In this document: positions 6,110 to 12,720 of the stretch, one piece after another
How positions within the stretch are numbered: the stretch's first letter is position 1
Layout of the letters: each line of letters opens with the position of its first letter
Origin: Hyphomicrobiales bacterium
Lineage (GTDB): Bacteria > Pseudomonadota > Alphaproteobacteria > Rhizobiales > Xanthobacteraceae
Length of the DNA stretch: 16,881 nucleotides
Reading direction: 5' to 3'
Assembly (NCBI GenBank): GCA_016201085.1
Contig: JACQDO010000475.1
Location: forward strand, 1 to 16,881
Translations under genes and position numbers: made by a program
Notes under the pieces: model-generated
Databases searched by the model: none
What the model was told of the DNA's origin: nothing
What the model saw: the letters and a program-made list of their open reading frames with translations, nothing else

Positions 6110-7081
6110 CTACTCGATCGAGGCGCCCGATTTCTTCACCACCGCGCCCCAGCGTACGATCTCGGTCTTGACGTAGCGGGCGAGTTCTTCAGGCGGCGGC
6201 GTATCGATCGGGATCAAGCCCATCTCGCTGATCTGCCGTTTGATCTCCGGCAAAGCGAGCGCCGCCTTGAGCTCGCGATGCAGCGTGTCGACGATCTCCT
6301 TCGGCGTCCCCGCCGGGGCGACCAGCATCTGCCAGGCCACCGCCTCGAAGCCGGGCACGCCGACCTCGGCAATCGGCGCCACTTCCGGCAGCGACGGCAC
6401 GCGCACTGCCGAAGAAACGCCGAGCGCGCGCACCTTGCCTTCCCGGATCAGCGGTTGCGCCGGCGCGAGATCGACAAACATCAGCGGGATGTGGTTGGCG
6501 ATGACGTCGGTGAGCGCCGGCACGCTGCCCTTATACGGCACGTGCGTCATCTCGATGCCGGTCATGCTCTTCAGCAGTTCGGCATAGAGATGGTGCGGCG
6601 AGCCGGGACCGCTGCTGCCGTAGGACAGACTGCCGGGTTTCTCCTTGGCGAGTTTGACCAGATCGCTCGCCGTTTTCACTGGCAATGTCGGCGTGACGAC
6701 GAGAACGAAAGGAACGTTAGCGATAAGTGCGAGCGGCACGAAGTCGGCCGCCGGATCATAAGACAGCTTCTTGTGTAGCGTTGCGTTGATGGCGAGCGGC
6801 GTGCTGGTGCCCATTAGCAGCGTGTAGCCATCGGGTGTGGCTTTAGCGACCGCCTGGGCGGCGATCACCGTGCCGGCGCCGGGACGGTTTTCAACGACAA
6901 ACGACTTGCCGAGCCGCTGCTCGAGCTTCTGCCCAATCATGCGTGCGAGCAGATCGGTTGCACCGCCTGCCGCATAGGGAACGACGATGGTGACGGGCCG
7001 CGTCGGATAATTTTGCGCGGCAGCGTTGCTCACGCATAACAGCGTTAGGCCGGCAATCGCCAGCCATTTCAAATGATTCAT
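6110..7081 (-). CDS. Bug-family (TctC-like) periplasmic solute-binding protein, first copy
   Basis: Extracytoplasmic receptor of the tripartite tricarboxylate transporter type, binding a carboxylate or related small acid. The protein has 323 residues. The signal peptide runs over the first ~22 residues (hydrophobic core to NAAAQ). The family start YPTRPVTIVVPYAAGGATD, with its ligand loop, follows at once. Further family landmarks are GKSFVVENRPGAG, KATPDGYTLLMG, and the region around YGSSGPGSPHHL and HVPYKGSVPA. GGAGGAGAAC before the ATG is a strong ribosome-binding site. It is the first gene of a two-gene unit with the amidohydrolase and diverges from a second Bug gene. No TctA/TctB membrane subunits are in the window, so it must work with a transporter encoded elsewhere, or act as a sensor, as is common for the many orphan Bug proteins. 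Confidence 0.93.
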   Translation of the reverse strand: MNHLKWLAIAGLTLLCVSNAAAQNYPTRPVTIVVPYAAGGATDLLARMIGQKLEQRLGKSFVVENRPGAGTVIAAQAVAKATPDGYTLLMGTSTPLAINATLHKKLSYDPAADFVPLALIANVPFVLVVTPTLPVKTASDLVKLAKEKPGSLSYGSSGPGSPHHLYAELLKSMTGIEMTHVPYKGSVPALTDVIANHIPLMFVDLAPAQPLIREGKVRALGVSSAVRVPSLPEVAPIAEVGVPGFEAVAWQMLVAPAGTPKEIVDTLHRELKAALALPEIKRQISEMGLIPIDTPPPEELARYVKTEIVRWGAVVKKSGASIE

Positions 7082-7157
7082 GTTCTCCTCCCGCAGTCTA
7101 AGCTTTATCGGGGCCGTTCAGCGTCCCGCCATGGACTTCGGTCGGCCGCCGGATTCG

Positions 7158-7194
7158 TTGGCATTCGTCGCTAAGCCTTGGCATTTAACGCCAT
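7158..7194. promoter_or_regulatory. Candidate operator: TTGGCATT repeats in the divergent Bug control region
   Basis: TTGGCATT occurs at 7158-7165 and 7178-7185, exactly 20 bp apart (two helical turns). The second copy is half of the imperfect palindrome TGGCATTTAACGCCA (7179-7193), with outer arms TGGC/GCCA and inner TT/AA. Same-face direct repeats plus an inverted half-site suit a LysR-type or similar dimeric regulator; the LysR gene at 9095-9985 is the obvious candidate. The motif also overlaps a -10-like TTAAAT for the leftward gene. Confidence 0.4.
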
Positions 7195-7211
7195 GTCATG
7201 CGTCGGCGAAT

Positions 7212-7225
7212 TTGACATGTATCAA
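7212..7225. promoter_or_regulatory. FixK/FNR-type box between the two divergent Bug genes
   Basis: TTGACATGTATCAA matches the FixK2 box TTG(A/C)-N6-(T/G)CAA fully and the FNR consensus at 9 of 10 positions. On the minus strand a -10-like TTAAAT (7188 to 7183) lies 30.5 bp from its centre, the same spacing as at the molybdoenzyme promoter, which points to activation of the leftward Bug-amidohydrolase unit. No equally good -10 was found for the rightward gene. The site overlaps an inverted repeat, CATGTCA (7192-7198) with TGACATG (7213-7219). Confidence 0.5.
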
Positions 7226-7359
7226 GACCGCTTCGAATTATTCAGATCGGCCACATTAAACGCGTCAGATCGTGCGGTTGCTCTGGGCAATTCGCTCAAC
7301 TAGACTTTCATCGATCGAATTTGACCGATGTGGTCCGGCGCAACGAATTCGGTGGCACC

Positions 7360-8334
7360 ATGAGCAGGATTTTAGGTTTCGTTCTCGCGGCGGCTTGCGC
7401 AACCTTCCCGTTCCTCGCGGGCTCGCTTTCCTACGCTCAAACCTGGCCGCAGCAGCCCATCACGATCCTGGTGCAGACGCCGCCGGGCACCCTGCTCGAT
7501 GCACCGGCCCGCTCGCTTGCGCGCGAACTTTCCGAGGCGCTCGGACAGAACGTCACCATCGAGAACCGGGTCGGCGGCGGCGGGATCGTTCTGCTGAAAG
7601 CCGTGGCGAAAGCCGAACCCAACGGCTATCTGTTGGGTATCACGGCGATCGGCCCGGCGGTGATCCGGCCGATCATGGAAAAGGCGGTCGGGTTCGATTT
7701 CGATCGTGACTTCACGCCGATCGTCATGCTGGGCGATATTCCGAACACGTTATTAGCAAGTCCAAAACTCGGCGTGAACTCCGTCCAGGAATTCGTCGCC
7801 TATGCAAAGGCGCACCCCAATGTGACGATGGCGCATGGGGGCCCCGGCACCATCGGCCATTTGGCCGGAATTCTGTTCGGTCAAAGCGCTAATATTAAAC
7901 TGAACTTCGTCGGCTACCGGGGATCGGGACCGATGATCACGGATCTGTTGAGCGGAGAAATCAATTCCGGATTCCCACCCTACAATCCGGCAGCCACGAA
8001 CACGAAAATCCTCGCCGTCGCCACGGAAAAGCGATTCGATATCTTGCCGGACGTGCCGACCATGGTCGAAAGCGGTTATCCCAATGTCGTTGCCACCACC
8101 TGGACCGCGCTGGTCGGCCCCGCGAACCTGCCCCCTGATATCGTCGGCAAGCTCAATAAGCTGATCAATGCCTGGCTGAATAGACCGGGGCAGCGGTCGC
8201 AATTCAGCAAGATGGGTTTTGTCTTAACCGGCGGCGAGCCGTCCGGCGTAATGCGTCAGGTGCAGGACGATCGGCGCAAATGGACGGCCATTCTGCACGA
8301 GCACAATATTACGCTCGATCCGCAAAACAAATGA
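7360..8334 (+). CDS. Bug-family (TctC-like) periplasmic solute-binding protein, second, divergent copy
   Basis: A second tripartite-tricarboxylate-type binding protein of 324 residues, with a signal peptide of about 27 residues ending SLSYAQ. The frame is open back to a TTG at 7321, but the ATG at 7360 starts a proper signal peptide, so I prefer it; GGTGG gives a weak ribosome site. Family landmarks are WPQQPITILVQ, GQNVTIENRVGGGG, KAEPNGYLLGI and FVGYRGSGPMITDLLSGE. The ligand loop is unusual: where the first copy has VPYAAGGATD, this one has VQTPPGTLLD, keeping the aspartate but not the paired glycines. It probably binds a different ligand. Its stop overlaps the dienelactone hydrolase start by ATGA, so the two are translationally coupled. 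As with the first copy, no membrane subunits are present in the window. Confidence 0.92.
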   Translation: MSRILGFVLAAACATFPFLAGSLSYAQTWPQQPITILVQTPPGTLLDAPARSLARELSEALGQNVTIENRVGGGGIVLLKAVAKAEPNGYLLGITAIGPAVIRPIMEKAVGFDFDRDFTPIVMLGDIPNTLLASPKLGVNSVQEFVAYAKAHPNVTMAHGGPGTIGHLAGILFGQSANIKLNFVGYRGSGPMITDLLSGEINSGFPPYNPAATNTKILAVATEKRFDILPDVPTMVESGYPNVVATTWTALVGPANLPPDIVGKLNKLINAWLNRPGQRSQFSKMGFVLTGGEPSGVMRQVQDDRRKWTAILHEHNITLDPQNK

Positions 8335-9098
8335 CGCCGGTCACAGACTCGCTCCTCGTCCAAACTCCCTCGGGTTCCATGGACTGCTTCGTGGCGCATC
8401 CCGCCGAAGGCAGCGATTTTCCCTTGGTGGTCCTGCTCATGGACATTTGGGGCCTGCGCGAGGAGCTGTTCGAGATCGCGCGCCGGGTGGCGGGCGAAGG
8501 TTATTTCTGCGTCTTGCCAAATCTATTTTATCGCCACGGCAAACTGCGCTTCGAACACCGCACGCCCGACGGCAAGGCCATGTCTTTCGACAAGCTGCCG
8601 CCGGATATTCGCGAGCACATGCGGGCTTATGCGCACCAGACGGTGCGTGAGACGGTGCGCGAAGACGTCGCCGCGATATTGACCGCCGCGAAATCCTGGC
8701 CGGTGAGCGACGGGCCGGCGGCTTCCATCGGCTTTTGCATGGGCGGACGGGCGGCCTTCTATGTCGGGCAGGAATTCCCGGAACGGTTTCGCGCCAACGC
8801 CAGCCTGCATGGCACGCAGCTCGCCACCGACAAGCCGTTTTCGGCGCATACCAAAATCAACGCGATGCGCGGGGAAATGTATTGCGGCCATGGGGAGCTG
8901 GACGATCAGGCCTCGCCAGCCGTGCTCGACACGCTCAAGCGCCTTTTCCAAGACAATCCCAATGTCGAGTATCGCGCCATTGTTCATGCCGGCGCGCATC
9001 ACGGCTATTCGATGCCCGACCGCGACGTGTACCACCGCATAGCGACCGAACAGGACTGGCAAGAGATATTCGCAATGCTGAAGAGACAATTGCGCTAA
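8331..9098 (+). CDS. Dienelactone hydrolase family protein
   Basis: Alpha/beta hydrolase of 255 residues. The type enzyme opens dienelactone in chlorocatechol and related aromatic degradation, but the family is broad. The nucleophile is C136 in GFCMGG. D191 or D192 (GELDD) and H223 or H224 (AHHGYS) complete the Cys-Asp-His triad. The early segment VVLLMDIWGLRE fits the family's lid/oxyanion region. The frame extends upstream into the binding-protein gene, but the ATG at 8331 overlaps that gene's TGA by four bases, the typical coupled start. Co-expression with a Bug receptor suggests that the imported compound, or a derivative, is its substrate. It converges on the LysR gene, and the two stop codons share bases 9096-9097 within a 4-bp overlap. 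Confidence 0.9.
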   Translation: MTPVTDSLLVQTPSGSMDCFVAHPAEGSDFPLVVLLMDIWGLREELFEIARRVAGEGYFCVLPNLFYRHGKLRFEHRTPDGKAMSFDKLPPDIREHMRAYAHQTVRETVREDVAAILTAAKSWPVSDGPAASIGFCMGGRAAFYVGQEFPERFRANASLHGTQLATDKPFSAHTKINAMRGEMYCGHGELDDQASPAVLDTLKRLFQDNPNVEYRAIVHAGAHHGYSMPDRDVYHRIATEQDWQEIFAMLKRQLR

Positions 9099-9985
9099 TT
9101 TTTATATGCCAGCTTTTTCAAAGTATCGATGAATTGCATCACGGCTGTCGAGTCTTCCGTTTTCCGGTAAACCACGACGCGCTCGGACCCGGGTTTGAGG
9201 CCTTTGATCGGCCGGAACGTCACATTCGGTAGAGCGATGCGGGTCATCGGCTCGGAAACGATCGTCATGCCGAGGCCGCCGGCGACCAGCACGAGCGCCG
9301 AAACGACGTCGGCGGCCGGCGCCTCGCTCACGGCCGGCAGGGTGGCGGAGGAAATCTCCGCGATATTTCCACGAAATCCGATCTCGGTCTCCAGCGCGGG
9401 AGGCAGATAACGCACGCCGGCAAGATCGTCCATGGAGACCGACTTGCGCTTGGTCAGGGCGTGGTCCGCCGGCAGAGCCGCCCAGAAAGGATCGCGCGAA
9501 ATCGAAAATCCGGTGAGCTCCGGCGGATAGCGGACCGGCGCTCGGGTAATGCCGACATCGACATTGCGCTCCACCAAAGCACGTAACGTCGCAATCGTTT
9601 CCAGCCGCTGGATCCTGAAGGAAACGCCCGGATGGCGCTTGGCGTAGATCGCAATCGCTTTGGAAATGACGCCGGACATCGCCGCCGACATCAGATAGCT
9701 GATCGAAATGGTGGCGATTTCTCCGCGGCCGGCTTCGCGGGCGATGCGTTCGGCCTTTTCCGCCTGCTTGAGGGTGGCGCGAGATTCGACAAGAAAACGC
9801 TGGCCGGCATTGTTCAATGCAATTTTCTTGCCGTTGCGGATCAAAAGGTCGGTGCCGAGCGCCCGTTCCAAGATTTGGATTTGCACGGTCAAGGTCGGCG
9901 GGCTGATGCCGAGCTTTACGGCAGCGCGGCCGAAATGCTGTTCCTCAGCGACCGCGACGAAATAACGAAGAAGCCGAAGGTCCAT
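9095..9985 (-). CDS. LysR-type transcriptional regulator
   Basis: DNA-binding regulator of 296 residues. An N-terminal winged helix-turn-helix occupies residues 1-60 (LRYFVAVAEEQHFGRAA, then the recognition segment with SPPTLTVQIQILE). A linker helix and a periplasmic-binding-protein-like effector domain follow from about 90 to the end. These regulators usually sense a pathway acid or intermediate and act on a divergent or nearby promoter. Here the regulator is not divergent from its presumed targets but converges on the dienelactone hydrolase. The likely operator is the repeat cluster at 7158-7194 between the two Bug genes, with autoregulation possibly through the inverted repeat at 10021-10067. 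Family certain; target inferred from neighbourhood. Confidence 0.94.
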   Translation of the reverse strand: MDLRLLRYFVAVAEEQHFGRAAVKLGISPPTLTVQIQILERALGTDLLIRNGKKIALNNAGQRFLVESRATLKQAEKAERIAREAGRGEIATISISYLMSAAMSGVISKAIAIYAKRHPGVSFRIQRLETIATLRALVERNVDVGITRAPVRYPPELTGFSISRDPFWAALPADHALTKRKSVSMDDLAGVRYLPPALETEIGFRGNIAEISSATLPAVSEAPAADVVSALVLVAGGLGMTIVSEPMTRIALPNVTFRPIKGLKPGSERVVVYRKTEDSTAVMQFIDTLKKLAYKN

Positions 9986-10020
9986 GATCGTGATCCCAAG
10001 CCGTGCCGACGCCTGCGTCA

Positions 10021-10067
10021 GATCATGGCACAGCGGGAAATCGGTTCAATATGAGCGCGCCATGATC
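10021..10067. promoter_or_regulatory. Inverted repeat upstream of the LysR gene
   Basis: GATCATGGC (10021-10029) and GCCATGATC (10059-10067) form a perfect 9-bp inverted repeat with a 29-bp spacer, starting 36 bp before the LysR ATG. It could be an autoregulatory operator. Part of it (CATGATC) also occurs over the LysR start codon and resembles the arms of the repeat at 12652-12685, so it may instead be a decayed interspersed repeat. Confidence 0.35.
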
Positions 10068-10099
10068 CGCGCCATCGTCACGCGCCACAAGGATCGAGG

Positions 10100-10378
10100 T
10101 CACTTATTAAAAATGCGATTTTGCTCGGCTATCTTTTCCACCAGGCGGATGATCGATGCGCGCATATCGCCATCTTCGATCAACATAAAAGAGCGAACGA
10201 GTTGCAAGCCGTCGGCAATGAACCGATCGTTGGCAGCATCCGACGGCGTAGGTTCGCTGTATAGCGCGTCCGGGATTTTGGGCGCCACGTTCCCCGCAAA
10301 ATGTCGGAGTTCCACGATGTTGCCCGGATCGATCGCGCTCTTCGTCATACGGATGCCCCGCCTAAGGCCTTGATACAT
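10100..10378 (-). CDS. Small hypothetical protein
   Basis: A 92-residue protein (82 if the ATG at 10348 is used), with no signal peptide or membrane segment. The first half is irregular and rich in proline and polar residues. The last ~40 residues form an amphipathic helical pair (around DGLQLVRSFMLIEDGDMR and LVEKIAEQ). From memory, this tail pattern (a D/E-G-L-x-L-x-R-x-F segment followed by R-x-x-I-x-x-L-V-E) resembles the C-terminal end of some alphaproteobacterial Xre-type regulators, but no DNA-binding domain is present. It lies alone between the LysR gene and waaC, with about 85-115 bp free on each side. The first ATG has AGAGG somewhat far upstream; the second has only GGGG. Coding status moderately likely, function unknown. 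Confidence 0.5.
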   Translation of the reverse strand: MYQGLRRGIRMTKSAIDPGNIVELRHFAGNVAPKIPDALYSEPTPSDAANDRFIADGLQLVRSFMLIEDGDMRASIIRLVEKIAEQNRIFNK

Positions 10379-10464
10379 AGCGGCCAGCCTCTACCTATGC
10401 GAGCGCGGAGTCATTATCGGGGATTTACAAACTTATTAGTCTACGCCTAACAAAAAATTCCAAC

Positions 10465-11418
10465 TCAGGGCGATCGCGCAGCGATGCGCATCACCCCCTC
10501 TAATACCTCTTGCAACGACGGCGCCTTGTCTTGCGCACCCAGCACGACGAGCGGCCCGCTGCCGACCGGGCCGGTCAAATCGGGCTTGCTGCCGGCAAAG
10601 ATCGCCACCAGCGGCACGCCGAGCGCGGCGGCAAGATGCATCAGCCCGGTATCGACCCCAACCACGAATTGCGCGCCGGCGATCAGGCGGGCGACCGCAT
10701 CGAGCGGCGATCGCTCGGGCACGCGGGCGCGCGGCAGCGCGGCGGCGATCGTCTCGCTGCGGGCGCGCTCGGCTGGCGTGCCCCACGGCAGCACCAGCTC
10801 GACGTCCGCGCCCAGCGCCTTGCCGAGCGCGATCCAATGCTCCGGCGGCCATTCCTTCGTGGTGCGGGCCGTAGCATGCAGCAGCACGGCATAGCGTGGA
10901 CCGCTGACGGCCAGGCGCGCGCGGTCGAGCCCGAAATCGGGCGCGCCCTTTGGCGCATAGCCGAGCGCCAGGCCGCTGAGGATGCGATTGCGCTCGACCG
11001 CGTGCAGCTCGCGGCTGACGCTATGGCGAATGTCGTAGAAGGCGGATGCCAGCGGCTCGCGGATACTGTGTCTGTCGTAGCCCTGGCGGCGGCCGCGCGC
11101 GACTCGGGCGATAAGGGCCGAGCGCAGCAGGCCCTGGCTGTCCACTATCTCGTCGTAGCGTTGGGCGCGGATGGCGCGCAGGCTGCCGACGATCTCGGCC
11201 AACGTCGCCGGCGCATAAAGCGACTTGCGCCAGCGCCGCCAGGCCACCGGAATGACCTCCCCGACCGCCGGATGCAGGCGCACCAGCGGCGCAAAGGCCT
11301 CCTCCACCAGCCAGGTGAAATGGGCATCCGGCCGCTGGCGCCGCGCCTCGGTCAGCGCCGGCATGTGATGGATCACATCGCCGAGGGAGGAGGTTTTGAT
11401 GAAAAGAACGTCGGACAT
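10465..11418 (-). CDS. waaC: Lipopolysaccharide heptosyltransferase I (GT9 family)
   Basis: Adds the first heptose to Kdo of the lipopolysaccharide inner core, on the cytoplasmic face of the inner membrane, from ADP-heptose. It has 317 residues, normal for WaaC. The N-terminus SDVLFIKTSSLGDVIHHMP is the classic WaaC opening. The C-terminal domain holds the ADP-heptose-binding region DTGLMHLAAALGVP followed by IFAGSKPDLTGPVG. The frame is open 57 bp further upstream, but homologues start immediately before this motif, so the ATG at 11418 is used. No Shine-Dalgarno is visible there. A TATAAT lies 13 bp upstream, so the mRNA leader may be only a few bases long. It diverges from galE. kdsD at the left edge serves the same pathway. 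A specific heptosyltransferase II role cannot be fully excluded. Confidence 0.88.
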   Translation of the reverse strand: MSDVLFIKTSSLGDVIHHMPALTEARRQRPDAHFTWLVEEAFAPLVRLHPAVGEVIPVAWRRWRKSLYAPATLAEIVGSLRAIRAQRYDEIVDSQGLLRSALIARVARGRRQGYDRHSIREPLASAFYDIRHSVSRELHAVERNRILSGLALGYAPKGAPDFGLDRARLAVSGPRYAVLLHATARTTKEWPPEHWIALGKALGADVELVLPWGTPAERARSETIAAALPRARVPERSPLDAVARLIAGAQFVVGVDTGLMHLAAALGVPLVAIFAGSKPDLTGPVGSGPLVVLGAQDKAPSLQEVLEGVMRIAARSP

Positions 11419-11431
11419 GGCGTGATTCACG

Positions 11432-11437
11432 ATTATA
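11432..11437 (-). promoter_or_regulatory. Candidate -10 element of waaC
   Basis: TATAAT on the minus strand ends 13 bp before the waaC ATG. No good -35 was found at 16-18 bp. If used, transcription would begin about six bases before the start codon, which would fit the missing Shine-Dalgarno. Confidence 0.35.
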
Positions 11438-11546
11438 TACTGAGCATTAAGCATGCCCGCCATAACAATGACCACTGGCTGAGCGACCTGATCGCGGTTT
11501 CACGGGCGCCCGCTAATACGATGCGGAAAATTCGAGGGCATGAAGC

Positions 11547-12545
11547 ATGACGATTCTGGTGACGGGCGGCGCCGGCTATATCGGCAGCCACATGGTGCAT
11601 GAACTGCTCGATGCCGGCGAACAGGTGGTCGTGCTCGACAACCTGTCGACTGGATTCCGTTTTCTCGTGCCCAGCTCGGTTTCCTTCGTCGCCGGCAGTA
11701 CCGGCGACAACGAGCTGGTGGCCAAGACCATTGCCCAATATCGCGTCTCGGCCATCATCCACTTTGCCGCTTCGCTCATAGTGCCGGAATCGTTGAGCAA
11801 TCCGCTCGGCTATTACCGCAACAATACGATGAATACCTGCAACCTGCTCGGAGTCGCCATCGAAGCCGGCGTCAAGCAGTTCATCTTCTCCTCCACCGCC
11901 GCCGTCTACGGCAATGCCACGGCAGCGCCAGTGCGCGAGGATGCACCGACGGCTCCGATTTCGCCTTACGGCTCGTCGAAGCTTATGTCGGAGATTATTC
12001 TGCACGATGCCGGCAAGGCGCACGGGCTGCGTTTCGTGGTGCTGCGTTATTTCAACGTCGCCGGTGCCGATCCGAAGCTGCGCACCGGGCAGGCGACGGC
12101 GTCCGCCACCCATCTGATCAAGGTCGCCTGCGAAGCCGCCCTCGGCAAGCGGCCCCGCATCGACGTTTTCGGCACCGATTATCCGACACCCGATGGCACC
12201 TGCATGCGCGACTACATCCATGTCAGCGATCTGGCGCGCGCGCACTCGGCCGCGCTCGCCTATCTGCGGCGCGGCGGCGGCAACGCCACGTTCAACTGCG
12301 GCTATGGCCAGGGCGCCTCGGTGCTGGAAGTGATCGACGCGGTGCGGCGCGTCAGCGGCAATGATTTTCCGGTGCAGATAGCCGACCGGCGCGCCGGCGA
12401 TCCGCCCATGCTGGTGGCCAATGTCGATCGCATCCGCGCCACCCTCGACTGGCGGCCGCAGTTCCAGGACCTCGACACCATTGTCGCCCATGCCTACGCC
12501 TGGGAGAAACGGCTACCGGGCAAGCGCGTCACCGGCGCCGCTTGA
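11547..12545 (+). CDS. galE: UDP-glucose 4-epimerase
   Basis: Interconverts UDP-glucose and UDP-galactose in the cytoplasm, supplying sugar for lipopolysaccharide and exopolysaccharide. It has 332 residues. The NAD-binding Rossmann motif GGAGYIGSH is at 7-15. SSTAAVYG at about 115-122 holds the catalytic Ser/Thr, and Y141 with K145 in YGSSK form the short-chain dehydrogenase pair. GTCMRDYIHVSDLA in the second half is a GalE-type substrate region. GAGGG is somewhat far (11 bases) from the ATG. It diverges from waaC and precedes the ABC exporter by 175 bp. It could equally be called exoB in rhizobial usage. Activity on N-acetylated sugars is not excluded. Confidence 0.92.
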   Translation: MTILVTGGAGYIGSHMVHELLDAGEQVVVLDNLSTGFRFLVPSSVSFVAGSTGDNELVAKTIAQYRVSAIIHFAASLIVPESLSNPLGYYRNNTMNTCNLLGVAIEAGVKQFIFSSTAAVYGNATAAPVREDAPTAPISPYGSSKLMSEIILHDAGKAHGLRFVVLRYFNVAGADPKLRTGQATASATHLIKVACEAALGKRPRIDVFGTDYPTPDGTCMRDYIHVSDLARAHSAALAYLRRGGGNATFNCGYGQGASVLEVIDAVRRVSGNDFPVQIADRRAGDPPMLVANVDRIRATLDWRPQFQDLDTIVAHAYAWEKRLPGKRVTGAA

Positions 12546-12651
12546 TAGCCAAGATAGCCCGCCGATACAGCCGGCTATGAGCCCGTTTTTGGCTTGAAAA
12601 ATCCGCTGCCAGCAGGCAAGGAAGCGCCTGCCCCTGAGCATGAACTTGATG

Positions 12652-12685
12652 GCGCATGATCTTCCCACTTTTCGGGATCATGCGC
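12652..12685. repeat. Intergenic palindromic repeat of Hyphomicrobiales type
   Basis: GCGCATGATC (12652-12661) and GATCATGCGC (12676-12685) are perfect 10-bp arms around a 14-base loop containing CCACTTTTCGG. Both arms and loop match, from memory, the interspersed intergenic element common in Bradyrhizobium and relatives, here in a shortened form. It lies in the 175-bp galE-ABC exporter gap. As RNA it would form a stable hairpin, but no T-run follows, so it is not a standard terminator. Confidence 0.7.
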
Positions 12686-12720
12686 TTGACGCGCCATAAT
12701 CAATGCCCGACAGAGGGCGC

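Noticed and set aside
7277..7292. TTGCTCTGGGCAA as a third FixK-like box
   Set aside because: The half-sites are separated by five bases, not six, so it does not fit the FixK/FNR spacing.
9095..9098. Overlapping stop codons of the dienelactone hydrolase and LysR genes as a possible frameshift or annotation error
   Set aside because: Both proteins end at normal family lengths; a 4-bp convergent overlap is ordinary in compact genomes.
11433..12491. A 352-codon minus-strand open frame opposite galE
   Set aside because: galE is complete with its NAD-binding and Y-x3-K motifs; the opposite frame has no family features.
12612..12631. GCAGGC/GCCTGC hairpin as the galE terminator
   Set aside because: A six-pair stem with an eight-base loop and no T-run after it on either strand; not convincing as an intrinsic terminator.
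12686..12700. TTGACG with CATAAT as a promoter of the ABC exporter
   Set aside because: The two hexamers are only three bases apart; with 16-18 bp spacing no matching partner was found for either.
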